From contig JACKEC010000017.1 in NCBI GenBank assembly GCA_020633195.1, forward strand, positions 496,001-560,000: DNA of 64,000 nt, in the 5' to 3' direction. Each line of letters opens with the position of its first letter. The first letter of the stretch is position 1. Below the pieces are notes generated by a model. It saw nothing but the letters and a program-made list of their open reading frames with translations. It was not told the DNA's origin and made no database searches. Source of the stretch: Sandaracinaceae bacterium. GTDB lineage: Bacteria > Myxococcota_A > Polyangia > Polyangiales > Sandaracinaceae. Both the position numbers and the translations under genes were made by a program. Below are positions 46,438 through 55,898 of the stretch, one piece after another.

Positions 46438-47326
46438 CGCAGACGCCGCCGCCGCAGTCGCGGGTGCAGGCCCAGCTCCCCGTCGTCTCGCAGGTGCAGC
46501 GCGACGGGGCGCAGCCGTCGGCCATGTCGAGCGAGCAGGTCTGGCCGCTCGGGCAGCCCCGCGACTCGCAGCCCGTCGTGGGCGGCTCGGGGCAGCCCGT
46601 CGCGGCGCAGACGTTCCCGAGGCAGCAGTCGGGGCTGCGCGTGCCGCCGGGGCACCAGCAGAACGCGCCGGCGTAGCAGTGCTGCCCGGTGCGGCAGTCC
46701 CCGTCGGCGCCGCACTCGTTCGGGGGGCCGCACTCGCACGGGTGGCAGCCGTTGCGCTCGTAGGTCGCCCACCCGCTCAGGCCGCACGCGATGTCGCAGA
46801 GCAGGCCGCTGTTGTCGCAGCCGACGCACACGCCGCCCTCGCACCACGCGGAGCCGGCGGTGCAATCGGCGTCGCTCGTGCACGGCGTGAGGCAGGAGCG
46901 ATAGGCCGCGAGGCAGGCGTCCTCGGTGGCGTAGATCGTCCCGCAGTCCGCGCCCGCGCAGTGGCACCACGCGGCGAATTCGCAGGTGGTGCCGTTCCAC
47001 ACGTAGCGCACGCCAGGACGCTCGGTGGGCCCGCACGGCGTGTCCTCGGTCGCGTCCATCGCCCCGCAGGCGCCCGCGTCGACGGGGGTGCCGCCGCCGT
47101 CGCGCGATCCCGCGTCGAAGTCGCCCGCGTCGAAGTCGCCCGCGTCGAAGGCACCGCCATCGGTGCCGCCGCCGTCGGTGCCGCCGCCGCCGCCGCCGGT
47201 GTCTCCGCCGCCGCCGTCGGCGCCGCCTCCCCCGTCCATGCCCCCGCCTCCGGCGTCGACGGGGTCGCCGCCGCCACAGGCGAGCAGACCGAGGGCGCAA
47301 ACGAGGACGAGGAGCTGACGATGCAT
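46427..47326 (-). CDS. Cysteine-rich lipoprotein with Gly/Asp-rich linker
   Basis: The roughly 299-residue protein has a signal with lipobox GLLAC, an extended linker of GGGG, DGG and DAGDFDAG repeats (about 20-85), and a C-terminal part with some 30 cysteines in pairs (CDNSGLLCDIACGLSG, CRTGQHCYAGAFCWCPGG). The pattern fits a disulphide-rich surface protein. No enzymatic motif is seen. ATG 47326 is chosen because the signal starts there. Confidence 0.8.
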   Translation of the reverse strand: MHRQLLVLVCALGLLACGGGDPVDAGGGGMDGGGGADGGGGDTGGGGGGTDGGGTDGGAFDAGDFDAGDFDAGSRDGGGTPVDAGACGAMDATEDTPCGPTERPGVRYVWNGTTCEFAAWCHCAGADCGTIYATEDACLAAYRSCLTPCTSDADCTAGSAWCEGGVCVGCDNSGLLCDIACGLSGWATYERNGCHPCECGPPNECGADGDCRTGQHCYAGAFCWCPGGTRSPDCCLGNVCAATGCPEPPTTGCESRGCPSGQTCSLDMADGCAPSRCTCETTGSWACTRDCGGGVCVTP

Positions 47327-47392
47327 CGATGGGGTCTCCAGGGGGGCCGTCATTCTCGACCAGAAGACCATCGTCCTTCAAGCTGCCGCGCC

Positions 47393-49099
47393 ATGCCGCG
47401 GATGGTCGCGCTCGTGCTCCTGCTCCCGCTCGCCTCCTGCACGAGCTGCGGTCGCGTCGCGGACGTGCTGACGCGCGACACCGCGGGCCCCGAGCCGCTC
47501 GCGGCCCCGCCCCCGCAGCCGGCCGGCGCGCTCCCCGCGCGGCCGGACGGTCCGCCTCGCGTCTGGTCCCCGCTCGGCACCAACCTCGACGGCCCGTTCG
47601 ACTGGAGCGAGGCCAACCCGTTCATCGACGCCTTCCGCCTCTCGCGCGGCTGGACGAGCGCGCCCGCGGAGTTCCAGCCCGACGACGAGCAGCCGATCGA
47701 CGTCGACGAGCACGGGTGGATCCGCTCGCTCGGGCCGCACCAGATCGTGCGGACGGGGGTCCTGTGGGACGTGCGCCACGTGCGGGGCGGCCGCTACTCG
47801 GTGCTCTGGGACGGAGACGGCGAGCTCGCCACGCACGGGGGCGCGCACCGGCACATCGTCGAGCAGACGCCGGGCCGCATGATCGTCGACTGGGACCCCG
47901 AGCGCGACGGGCTCGGGTTCGGCCTGACCATCGTGCGCACGGACCCGGCCGACCCCGTCCGCAACATCCGCGTCATCCCGCCCGGCGGGGCGTGCCGCGA
48001 GGACCCGGCGCGCTTCTGCGAGCAGAGCGGCGACGGCTGCGCGTGCCTCTCGTTCCTCGAGCACCACGAGGCGCTGCGCTTCCACCCCGACTTCCTCGCG
48101 ACGCTCGGCAGCTACGGCGTGCTGCGGTTCATGAACTGGCAGATGACCAACGGCTCCGAGGAGGCGACGTGGGACGACCGCCCGCGGGTCGACGACGCCC
48201 GCTGGTCCGATCACGGGGTGCCGCCCGAGGTGTTGATCGACCTCGCGAACCGCCTCGACGCTCACCCGTGGCTGTGCGTCCCGCACCGGGCCGACGACGG
48301 CTACGCGCGCGAGCTCGGCCGCCTCGTCCGCGCGCAGCTCGATCCGGCGCTGACCGTCCGCGTCGAGCTCTCCAACGAGGTCTGGAACGGGATCTTCCCG
48401 CAGTGGGAGCACGCGCGGCAGGAGGGCCTCCGGCTCGGCCTCGGCGGCCCCGAACGGGACCTGACCCTCGCGCAGGCCCACTGGCAGGCGCGGCGCAGCA
48501 TCGAGGTCTGGCGCGCGTTCGATCAGGGCTTCGGCGATCGCTCGCGCACCGTCCACGTGCTCGGCGGCTTCGTCTTCAACCCGTGGCTGAGCGGGGTGAT
48601 GCTGGACTTCGAGACGACCGCGCGCGACATGGACGAGCTCGCGATCGCGCCCTACTTCGGGTCGCTCTACAACGGCGATCAGCGCGACGAGGTCGTGAAC
48701 GGGGGCGTCTCCTTCGTGCTCGACGACGCCGAGCGCACCCTCGACGAGGTGCTCCAGAGCGCGCGCGAGAACGCCGAGCTCGCGCGGCCGCACGGCCGGC
48801 TCGTGGCCTACGAGGGCGGGCAGCACGTCGTCGCGGTGGGCGAGCTGACGCGCGACGAAGAGGCGCAAGCGATCTTGCGGGCGGCGAACCGCGACCCGCG
48901 CATGGGCCAGCTCTACTGGCGCTACCTGCACGGCTGGCGCGAGGTGGGCGGCACCCTGATGGTCCACTTCGTCAACGCGGGCGGCTGGAACGACTACGGC
49001 AGCTGGGGCGCGCTCGAGTACGCGCGTCAGGACCCGACCGAGGCGCCCAAGGCGCTGGCCCTCGAGCGCTTCGCGCGCACCACGCGGCCGTGGTGGTAG
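47393..49099 (+). CDS. Lipoprotein with glycoside-hydrolase-like TIM-barrel domain
   Basis: The 568-residue protein has lipobox PLASC, then a domain with LRFMNWQMTNGSEEATW, VRVELSNEVWNGIF and LYWRYLHGWREVGG. The SNE pair after a beta strand resembles the acid/base Asn-Glu of clan A glycoside hydrolases, and EGGQHVV could supply the nucleophile. The family is found as hypothetical proteins next to cellulose-binding domains. A sugar substrate is plausible but not shown. Confidence 0.72.
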   Translation: MPRMVALVLLLPLASCTSCGRVADVLTRDTAGPEPLAAPPPQPAGALPARPDGPPRVWSPLGTNLDGPFDWSEANPFIDAFRLSRGWTSAPAEFQPDDEQPIDVDEHGWIRSLGPHQIVRTGVLWDVRHVRGGRYSVLWDGDGELATHGGAHRHIVEQTPGRMIVDWDPERDGLGFGLTIVRTDPADPVRNIRVIPPGGACREDPARFCEQSGDGCACLSFLEHHEALRFHPDFLATLGSYGVLRFMNWQMTNGSEEATWDDRPRVDDARWSDHGVPPEVLIDLANRLDAHPWLCVPHRADDGYARELGRLVRAQLDPALTVRVELSNEVWNGIFPQWEHARQEGLRLGLGGPERDLTLAQAHWQARRSIEVWRAFDQGFGDRSRTVHVLGGFVFNPWLSGVMLDFETTARDMDELAIAPYFGSLYNGDQRDEVVNGGVSFVLDDAERTLDEVLQSARENAELARPHGRLVAYEGGQHVVAVGELTRDEEAQAILRAANRDPRMGQLYWRYLHGWREVGGTLMVHFVNAGGWNDYGSWGALEYARQDPTEAPKALALERFARTTRPWW

Positions 49100-49146
49100 G
49101 CGCGGTCGTGCGCGGAGGGCCTCGGTTCCGTATCCTGCCCGGAGCC

Positions 49147-50166
49147 ATGCCCGGGACCGATCGCCTTCGCCCGCTCGCGCTGCTGTTCGCCCTCGTCCTC
49201 GGCGGTTGCTACGTCAGCCACGGCGCGGGGCCGGGGGGCGGCGCCGGTCGTGACGGGGGGACGTTCGACGGGGGCGCGACCCCGGTCCCGCGCGACGCCG
49301 GCCGTCGAGACGCGGGGCGCGTCGACGGCGGCGGCACGCCGACCTCGGGGCCGCCCGTCGGCTTCGGCCCCTCGCCGGGCGGCCTCACGCCCGCCGACTA
49401 CGCGTGCCGCGGCCGCGTGACGGCGCCGTCCGGCTCCGGTCGCGCGGCCCCCTACGACGCGATCGTCACGGACTTCTTCAACGGCGACCCCGTCGAGCGC
49501 CTCGAGGTCCACGCCTTCGGGGACGACACGCCCACCGCCGACTGCAGCGGGGCTTGCGCGCTGCTGCGCAGCGACGCCGCGGGCATCGTCACGCCGAGGG
49601 ACGCCCCCGGGTCCTGGGCCGCGTACCGGATCCTCCGCGGGACCGGCCTCCAGGCCGGGGCCCCGCGCGACTACGTGGAGCTGCTCCAGTACCACGTCAC
49701 GACGCCGCCGGCGCGGTCGTCGGTCCCGATCGACGCGCTCCAGGAGGCCACGCTCGCCACGGTGATCACGCTCGTCGGATCCATGCAGGAGCCGGGCGCC
49801 GCGACCCTCCTCGGCGGCCTGACCGACTGCGGCGGCGAGCCCATCGCGAACGCGGTCCTCCGGGTCTTCGACGCGACCGGCGAGATCCCCCTCGGCACCG
49901 GCCGCTCGGGGCCGCGCGCGTTCTACTTCAACGGCGACGCGTTCCCGAGCGCGGCTCAGCCGGTCACGCACGTCGACGGCCTCTTCGGCGCCTTGAACGT
50001 CCCCGTCCCCGCCGGCGGCCGCCTCCGCGTGGAGCTGTGGGGGGCGCTCGGCACCGGCCCGCAGCAGCTCCTCGGCTGCGAGGCGATCGAGGGCCTCCCC
50101 GACGGCGTCACCGTCATCCCCGTCGGCCCGGTCCGCGCCGACGGCCCGCCGGACTGCACCCCGTAG
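49147..50166 (+). CDS. Lipoprotein of unknown function
   Basis: The 339-residue protein has lipobox VLGGC followed by a linker of DGGTFDGG and DAGRRDAG units. The body is beta-rich with repeated motifs such as GGEPIANAVLRVFDATGEIPLG, similar to carboxypeptidase-regulatory-like folds, and four to six cysteines. It is the second of three consecutive lipoprotein genes on the + strand. No enzyme function is evident. Confidence 0.7.
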   Translation: MPGTDRLRPLALLFALVLGGCYVSHGAGPGGGAGRDGGTFDGGATPVPRDAGRRDAGRVDGGGTPTSGPPVGFGPSPGGLTPADYACRGRVTAPSGSGRAAPYDAIVTDFFNGDPVERLEVHAFGDDTPTADCSGACALLRSDAAGIVTPRDAPGSWAAYRILRGTGLQAGAPRDYVELLQYHVTTPPARSSVPIDALQEATLATVITLVGSMQEPGAATLLGGLTDCGGEPIANAVLRVFDATGEIPLGTGRSGPRAFYFNGDAFPSAAQPVTHVDGLFGALNVPVPAGGRLRVELWGALGTGPQQLLGCEAIEGLPDGVTVIPVGPVRADGPPDCTP

Positions 50167-50171
50167 CTACG

Positions 50172-52151
50172 ATGCTCGACGTGCGTCTCGTCGCCGCGCT
50201 CTCGGTCGCCTCGTGCGTGACGGCGCTCGGCTGCGACGGATCGACCCTCGCGGTCGACGCCAGCGTCCCCGACGCGGGCCCGTCCTGGGACCCCGCGTGC
50301 GAGAACATCGACCCCGCCCACTGCCTGCTCCCGTGGCCCTCCGATCGGTTCCTCGTCGACGGCGAGGTCGCGCTGCCCGCGCAGGGTCTCCCGGCCGACC
50401 GGCGCGGCGCGCGGGTGGACCCCGGCTTCTTGCCGCGGCGCGACGGCTTCGAGCTGCTGCCGACCCTCGTCACGGTGACGTCGCCGGCGCCCGACCCCGC
50501 GTCGCTATCGGATCAGGACCACGTCGCCGACTCGCTGGGCCCCGACGCGACGGCGGTGATCGTGAACGTCGCGACGGGCGAGCGCGTGCCGTGCTGGGCG
50601 GAGCTCGACGGCTGGCCGGACGTCGACCCCGCGCGCGTGCCGCTCTACGTCCGCCCCGCCGTTCGCCTCGACCCCTCCACGCGCTACGCGGTGGGGCTGC
50701 GCGGCCTGATGGCGCCCGGCGGCGCGGCGATCGAGCCGTCGCCGTGGTTCCGCGCGCTCCGGGACGAGACCCCGCTCGCCGACAGCGACGTCGAGGGCCG
50801 GCGCGACGAGCTCCGCGACGTCTTCGAAGCCCTCGCGGCGGCCGGCGTCCCGCGCGACGAGCTCGTCGTGGCGTGGGGCTTCACCACCGCGTCCGAGGCG
50901 TCGATCACAGGCGACCTGATCGCGATGCGCGACGACCTGCTCTCCACACCCGTCGGCGGGTGCGCCGTGACGGCGGTCGAGGACGCGGAGGCCGGGGACG
51001 CGCTGCCCGAGCTCGTCTGGCGTCGCGTGCACGGGACCTTCCGCGTGCCGCTCTACCTCGTGGGCGCGACCGCGTCGTCATCGGACGAGGCGCGCATCCA
51101 TCGCGACGCGGCGGGCGCGCCGATCCGCGGCGAGGAGGTCGAGGTCCCCTTCCTCGCGCTCCTGCCCGAGACCCTGCGCGCGCGCGTCGCCGACGGCGGC
51201 GAGCCGGGGCGCGTGATCGTCTACGGGCACGGGATCCTCGGCAGCCGCCTCGAGGCCACCGCGGGCTTCATGACCGAGCACGCGTCCGAGCTCGAGGCGG
51301 TGATCTTCGCGACCGACTGGTGGGGCATGGCGGAGGACGACCTGTCCCGCCTCGTCCTCGCGCTGAGCCACGACTTCTCGACGTTCCCCGCGACCACCGA
51401 GCGCCTGCACCAGGGGATCGTGAACGTGCTCGCGCTGATGCGCGCCGCGCGCTCGACCTGCGCCGCGCTCCCCGAGCTCGCCGTGCCGCTCGCCGACGGA
51501 AGCGCCGCGCCGTCGTACGACCCCGCGACGCTCGCCTACTACGGCAACAGCCAAGGCTCGATCCTGGGCACCGTCGTCGCGGGCGTCGCGCCCGACGTCG
51601 AGCGCTTCGTCCTCGGCGTCGGCGGCGTCGGCTGGCCGATGATCATGAAGCGCTCGGACGCGTGGCGCGGCTTCGGCGGCATCCTGATGGGGACCTACGA
51701 GGACCCCCTCGAGCGCGCCATCCTCGTCGCCGTCTCCGGCCTCGCGTGGGCGCCCGTCGACGGCTCCACGTACGCGCCGCACCTGATCGCCGATCCGCTC
51801 CCCGGCAGCGTCGCGCGCCGCCTCTTGCTCCAGATCGGCGTGGGGGACGTCGCGGTCTCGAACACGGCGACCCACGTCCTCGCGCGGACCGCGGGCGTCC
51901 CGCTCACCGTGCCCTCGGTCGAGACCCCGTTCGGCCTCGAGACCACCACCGACCCGGCGCCGTCGGGGCTGACGATCTTCTCGCTCCCCGGCGTCGCGGC
52001 GATCCCCCCGGGGAGCCACGACCCGGGCGTCGGCACGATCACCCACGAGGCCGTGCGCACGCTCCCCGCGGCGCACGCCGAGATCGATCGCTTCCTCGCG
52101 CCCGACGGCGACGTCGCGCACCCGTGCGACGGTCCCTGCGACCCCGACTGA
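50172..52151 (+). CDS. Large alpha/beta-hydrolase lipoprotein (lipase-like)
   Basis: The 659-residue protein has signal lipobox TALGC. It has the oxyanion strand VIVYGHGILGSRLEATAG, a nucleophile motif GNSQGS (YYGNSQGSILG), and a late GSHDPGVGTITHEA. The pattern matches large secreted lipases/esterases seen in myxobacteria, with an N-terminal domain (NIDPAHCLLPWPSDRFL) typical of the family. It starts 5 bp after the preceding stop. Confidence 0.85.
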   Translation: MLDVRLVAALSVASCVTALGCDGSTLAVDASVPDAGPSWDPACENIDPAHCLLPWPSDRFLVDGEVALPAQGLPADRRGARVDPGFLPRRDGFELLPTLVTVTSPAPDPASLSDQDHVADSLGPDATAVIVNVATGERVPCWAELDGWPDVDPARVPLYVRPAVRLDPSTRYAVGLRGLMAPGGAAIEPSPWFRALRDETPLADSDVEGRRDELRDVFEALAAAGVPRDELVVAWGFTTASEASITGDLIAMRDDLLSTPVGGCAVTAVEDAEAGDALPELVWRRVHGTFRVPLYLVGATASSSDEARIHRDAAGAPIRGEEVEVPFLALLPETLRARVADGGEPGRVIVYGHGILGSRLEATAGFMTEHASELEAVIFATDWWGMAEDDLSRLVLALSHDFSTFPATTERLHQGIVNVLALMRAARSTCAALPELAVPLADGSAAPSYDPATLAYYGNSQGSILGTVVAGVAPDVERFVLGVGGVGWPMIMKRSDAWRGFGGILMGTYEDPLERAILVAVSGLAWAPVDGSTYAPHLIADPLPGSVARRLLLQIGVGDVAVSNTATHVLARTAGVPLTVPSVETPFGLETTTDPAPSGLTIFSLPGVAAIPPGSHDPGVGTITHEAVRTLPAAHAEIDRFLAPDGDVAHPCDGPCDPD

Positions 52152-52161
52152 CGCGCCCTCC

Positions 52162-52758
52162 ATGCACCGCATCGAGACCGAAGAGAGCGATCCCCCGCGC
52201 GTGCTCTTCGCCCCCGACCGACGGGCGGCGGTGGCGGTGTCCGGGTTGCTGCTCGTCTACGCCGCGGCGCTCGGGTACGCGAGCGCCAGCCACGCGCTCG
52301 AGCTCGGCCCGAAGGGCTGGATCATCCTCGTCGCGTCCCTCGTCGTCCCGTCGATCCTCGTCGCGCAGGCGGCCGGCCGCACCGTCCGGCTCGAGGGAGA
52401 GGAGCTGTTCGTCTCGGGTCCCTTCGGGCTCGGCGGCGCGCGCTTCGAAGGGTCCCGCGCGGAGCTCGAGCTGACCTCGGTGGAGGTCCTGAGCCAGTCG
52501 AGCTGGCGCCTCACGCTCCTCGTGGCCGACGGCCCCCGCTACGTCCTCGGGACGTGGGTCGCCGATCGCCACCCGCTGGTCGACGCGCTGCGGGCGGCGC
52601 TGTCGCCGGGAGCCTCCGCCGCGGCGCGCGCGGAGCTGGCGCGCCTCGCGGCCGCCGAGCACGCCGAGCAGCGGGCGGCGCAGCGGTGGCTGTTCGTGGC
52701 GGCGCTCGCGTCGCTGCTCGCGATCGGGTGGGTGTTGATCGCGCGACCGTTCGGCTGA
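52162..52758 (+). CDS. Membrane protein with PH-like domain
   Basis: The 198-residue protein has two helices near the N-terminus (about 25-72), a beta-rich cytoplasmic segment (VRLEGEELFVSGPFGLGGARF) like bacterial PH-type domains, an Ala-rich helical stretch, and a final helix (WLFVAALASLLAIGWVLI). It lies 10 bp after the hydrolase gene and is convergent with the kinase gene. No function can be assigned. Confidence 0.65.
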   Translation: MHRIETEESDPPRVLFAPDRRAAVAVSGLLLVYAAALGYASASHALELGPKGWIILVASLVVPSILVAQAAGRTVRLEGEELFVSGPFGLGGARFEGSRAELELTSVEVLSQSSWRLTLLVADGPRYVLGTWVADRHPLVDALRAALSPGASAAARAELARLAAAEHAEQRAAQRWLFVAALASLLAIGWVLIARPFG

Positions 52759-52768
52759 CGGCGACCGG

Positions 52769-53638
52769 CTACAGGTAGCGCGCGGCGGGCACCGGGATGT
52801 CCTGCATCGCGCGCAGCATCGACACGGCGCTGTCGAAGCGGTCCTGCGCCTTCTTCGCGAGCGCCATCTCGAGGAGCGCCTCGAGCTGCGGCTGCACCAC
52901 GAGGCCGGGCCGGATCTGCGGGATCTTCGGCACCGGGTCGAGGAGGTGCGCGCGGATCAGCGCGGAGCGGCTCTCCTTCATGAACGGCGGGCGCGCGGCG
53001 AGGAGCTCGAAGAGCACGACCCCCGCCGAGTAGACGTCGCTCTGCTCGGTCGCGCGCTTCCCGAACCCCTGCTCGGGGGCCATGTAGATCGGCGTCCCGA
53101 TCAGCGCGCCCTCCTCGGTGAGCGTCTCGCTCGCGCCCCAGCGCTCCTCGTTGGTGAACTTCGCGAGGCCGAAGTCGATCACCTTCGGGTGCAGGCCGCC
53201 GCCGGGCAAGGTCGCCACGAAGACGTTCTCGGGCTTGAGATCGCGGTGCAAGACGCCGTGCGCGTGTGCATGCGCGAGGCCCGCGACGATGCCGATCCCC
53301 AGCTCGAACGCCATCTCGGGCGGGAGCGGGCGCTCGTCGACGATCTCGTCGAGCGGGCGGCCCTCGAGGAGCTCCATCGCGATGTAGGGGAACGTGTCGT
53401 GGGTCCCGTAGTCGAGGATCCGGATCAGGTGCGGGTGATCGAGCCCGTTGAGCGCCCGCGCCTCGCGCTGGAAGCGCGTCTTGATCACCTCGTGCCGCGA
53501 CAGCTCGGGGTCCAGGAGCTTCAGCGCGACGACCGATCCGTCGGCGGCCCGCGCGCGGAACACCTGACCCGAGCTGCCCTCGCCGAGCGCGGCCTCGATC
53601 GTGTAGCCGTCGATCACGTGCCCGGGCTCGACCGTCAT
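52769..53638 (-). CDS. Minimal soluble Ser/Thr protein kinase
   Basis: The 289-residue protein is a Hanks kinase domain alone: GEGSSGQVF, ALKLL, HRDLKPENV, DFGLAKF, GTPIYMAPEQ. No membrane helix or extra domain is found. It resembles kinases that act as downstream partners in cascades. It is divergent from the PEP-synthase-like lipoprotein with 82 bp between starts. Confidence 0.93.
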   Translation of the reverse strand: MTVEPGHVIDGYTIEAALGEGSSGQVFRARAADGSVVALKLLDPELSRHEVIKTRFQREARALNGLDHPHLIRILDYGTHDTFPYIAMELLEGRPLDEIVDERPLPPEMAFELGIGIVAGLAHAHAHGVLHRDLKPENVFVATLPGGGLHPKVIDFGLAKFTNEERWGASETLTEEGALIGTPIYMAPEQGFGKRATEQSDVYSAGVVLFELLAARPPFMKESRSALIRAHLLDPVPKIPQIRPGLVVQPQLEALLEMALAKKAQDRFDSAVSMLRAMQDIPVPAARYL

Positions 53639-53720
53639 GCGGGCAGGGTAGCCGAGGTGGGCGCCCGCGAGGCGAGGAGGTTTCGACCAACCGCCCCCGG
53701 CGTCGCGCTATGGTGGGTCG

Positions 53721-55898
53721 ATGCGGTGGGGGTGGCTGGTCCTCGTGGTCGCGTGCTCGGCGCCCGCGCCGGCGCCGCCGCCCGAGGAGACGCGACCGGA
53801 GGAGCCCGTCGAGGCGCCGCCCCCCGCCGAGCCGCCCGTCGAGGCCGCCGAGGCCGGCCCCGCCGAGCGCCCGGACTCCCTGCCGAGGCTGGACGACGAG
53901 GCCGCGTGGCGCCTCCTCGCCGCGCCGTCGAACGAGCACGCGGTCGCGCGCACGGAGGTCGTGAAGCTCCTCTGGGATCACGTCACCGACGAGGTCTACT
54001 TCTGCCAGTCCGAGCGCTGGCCGCTCCACTACGACTTCGCCGTCCGCTTCCTCCAGACCGAGGAGCGACCGCTCGGCGACCGCGGCTCGTTCAACCGACG
54101 CCACTACCTGCACCCCGATCGCGAGATGCAGATGGCGAGCCTCGTGCGCTACCGCGACGCCGACCTCTGGACGCTCGAGCTCGGCCCCGCCGACAACCTC
54201 GACGGCCGCGCGCTCGTGCGCCTGTTGGAGCGCGTGCGCGGGCTCGTCTTCTTCGGCGACGCGCTCCGCTACCGCCCGCGCTCCGAGCTGCACCGGCGCC
54301 TGATCCGGCGCGTGCGCGACGAGGTCCGCGCGCTCGAGACCAACGACGTCTGGAGCGGCGTCCGCTACCAGCCCGTCACGCTCGGTGACTCGATCGGTCG
54401 GCTGCGCTTCGTCGAGGGCGCCGTCGATCCGGCGACCGTCACGCCCGACCAGATCCTCGTCCTCGATCACGTGCCCAACGACATCCCGCTCTGCGCGGGG
54501 ATCGTGACCAGCGAGATCCAGGCGCCGCTCGCCCACGTCGCCGTGCTCAGCCAGTCGCGCGGCACGCCCAACATGGCGCTCCGCGGCGTGTTCGGCTCCG
54601 AGCTGCGCGCGCTCGACGACCACATCGTGCGCCTGCGCGTCGGCGCCGCCGACTACGAGCTGACCCCGTCGGACGCGGCCGCGATGCGCGCGTCCCTCGA
54701 CGCGAGCCGCCCTCCGCGGGTCGAGCCGCCCGCGCTCGACCCGAGCCGCGAGGCGCTCGTCGACACCTGCGAGCTGCGCCTCGGGGACACCGCGTGGGCG
54801 GGCTCGAAGGCCGCGCAGCTCGGCGAGGTCTGCGGCGCGGGCGTCCCCACGTCGGCCGGCTTCGTGATCCCGGTGCACCACTACCTCGCCCACCTCGAGC
54901 GGCACACGATCGACGCGACCGCGGGGACGCTGCGCGCGACGCCGCGCTTCGAAGAGGACGGCCACGCCCGCGGCGAGGCCCTGCGCGCGCTGCGCGAGCG
55001 GATCGAAGCCGCCGACGTCGATCCCGCGCTCGTCGCCCAGATCGCGGCGCGCGTCCGGCGCGCGCGCGGCCGCCGGTGGATCTTCCGCTCGAGCACCAAC
55101 GCCGAGGACCTCCCCGGCTTCAGCGGCGCCGGGCTCTACGAGTCCGTGGTGACGGTGGCCGACCCCGACGACGCGGCGATCGCGGCGGCCGTGCGCGAGG
55201 TCTGGGCCAGCGTGTGGTCGCGGCGCGCGTGGGACGAGCGCGAGTACTACCGCCTCGACCACGACGCGGTCGCGATGGCGATCCTGGCGCAGCCGTTCCT
55301 CGACGGCGTGACGGCGATGGGCGTCGCGATCACGGAGAACCCGTTCTCCACGCAGCGCAGCGGCATCCTCGTGAACCTCGCGCCGCCGGGCAGCAGCGTG
55401 ACCGCGGCCGAGGGCGAGGAGCTCCCCGAGCAGGTGCTCCTCTACCGGCACTCGCGGCCCGAGGTGATCTCGCGCAGCACCCGCAACGGCGGCCGCGCGA
55501 TCCTCGCCGAGGCGTCGATGCGCCCGCTCCGCGACCGGCTCGAGCAGGTCCACGTGCACATGATGGAGCGCTGGGGCGATCGCGCCGACGCGGCCGACGT
55601 CGAGCTCGCGCTGCTGGGCGACGGCAGCGCGGTGATCCTGCAGGCGCGCCCCTACCGGATGCGGCGCGAAGCGGTGGCGCTGAGCGCGGCCCGTGGTCTG
55701 ATCGTCACCGGTGGGCGCCTTCGTCGAGTGGTTCCTGACCGGGTCGGGCGCGGAGGCCGATCCTTCGATCGCCGCCGCGTGCTGGTGCAGGGCGCGTTCG
55801 CGTCGGCGCTCGTGTCCGCGGGCTTCTTCGCGCAGCGGCTGGCGCTCGAGCCCACCTGGGGGTGCGGCACGTCAACGTGCTCGGGGCGACGCTGGTGA
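53721..55898 (+). CDS. Exported PEP-synthase-like lipoprotein (swivelling-His plus ATP-binding)
   Basis: A signal with Cys12 (LVLVVACS) and a Pro/Glu linker precede a PEP-synthase-like protein. Near 250-295 lies a swivelling phosphohistidine domain (AGIVTSEIQAPLAHVAVLSQ, GTPNMAL), and near 355-650 an ATP-grasp pyruvate/phosphate dikinase N-terminal domain (DTAWAGSKAAQLGEV, FRSSTNAEDLPGFSGAGLYE, ILQARPYR). The order is the reverse of PEP synthase, and export is odd for an ATP-using enzyme. After about residue 655 the reading probably runs past the true end; a TGA at 55699-55701 in another frame, just before the kinase start, would be reached if two bases were lost. Confidence 0.8.
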   Translation: MRWGWLVLVVACSAPAPAPPPEETRPEEPVEAPPPAEPPVEAAEAGPAERPDSLPRLDDEAAWRLLAAPSNEHAVARTEVVKLLWDHVTDEVYFCQSERWPLHYDFAVRFLQTEERPLGDRGSFNRRHYLHPDREMQMASLVRYRDADLWTLELGPADNLDGRALVRLLERVRGLVFFGDALRYRPRSELHRRLIRRVRDEVRALETNDVWSGVRYQPVTLGDSIGRLRFVEGAVDPATVTPDQILVLDHVPNDIPLCAGIVTSEIQAPLAHVAVLSQSRGTPNMALRGVFGSELRALDDHIVRLRVGAADYELTPSDAAAMRASLDASRPPRVEPPALDPSREALVDTCELRLGDTAWAGSKAAQLGEVCGAGVPTSAGFVIPVHHYLAHLERHTIDATAGTLRATPRFEEDGHARGEALRALRERIEAADVDPALVAQIAARVRRARGRRWIFRSSTNAEDLPGFSGAGLYESVVTVADPDDAAIAAAVREVWASVWSRRAWDEREYYRLDHDAVAMAILAQPFLDGVTAMGVAITENPFSTQRSGILVNLAPPGSSVTAAEGEELPEQVLLYRHSRPEVISRSTRNGGRAILAEASMRPLRDRLEQVHVHMMERWGDRADAADVELALLGDGSAVILQARPYRMRREAVALSAARGLIVTGGRLRRVVPDRVGRGGRSFDRRRVLVQGAFASALVSAGFFAQRLALEPTWGCGTSTCSGRRW

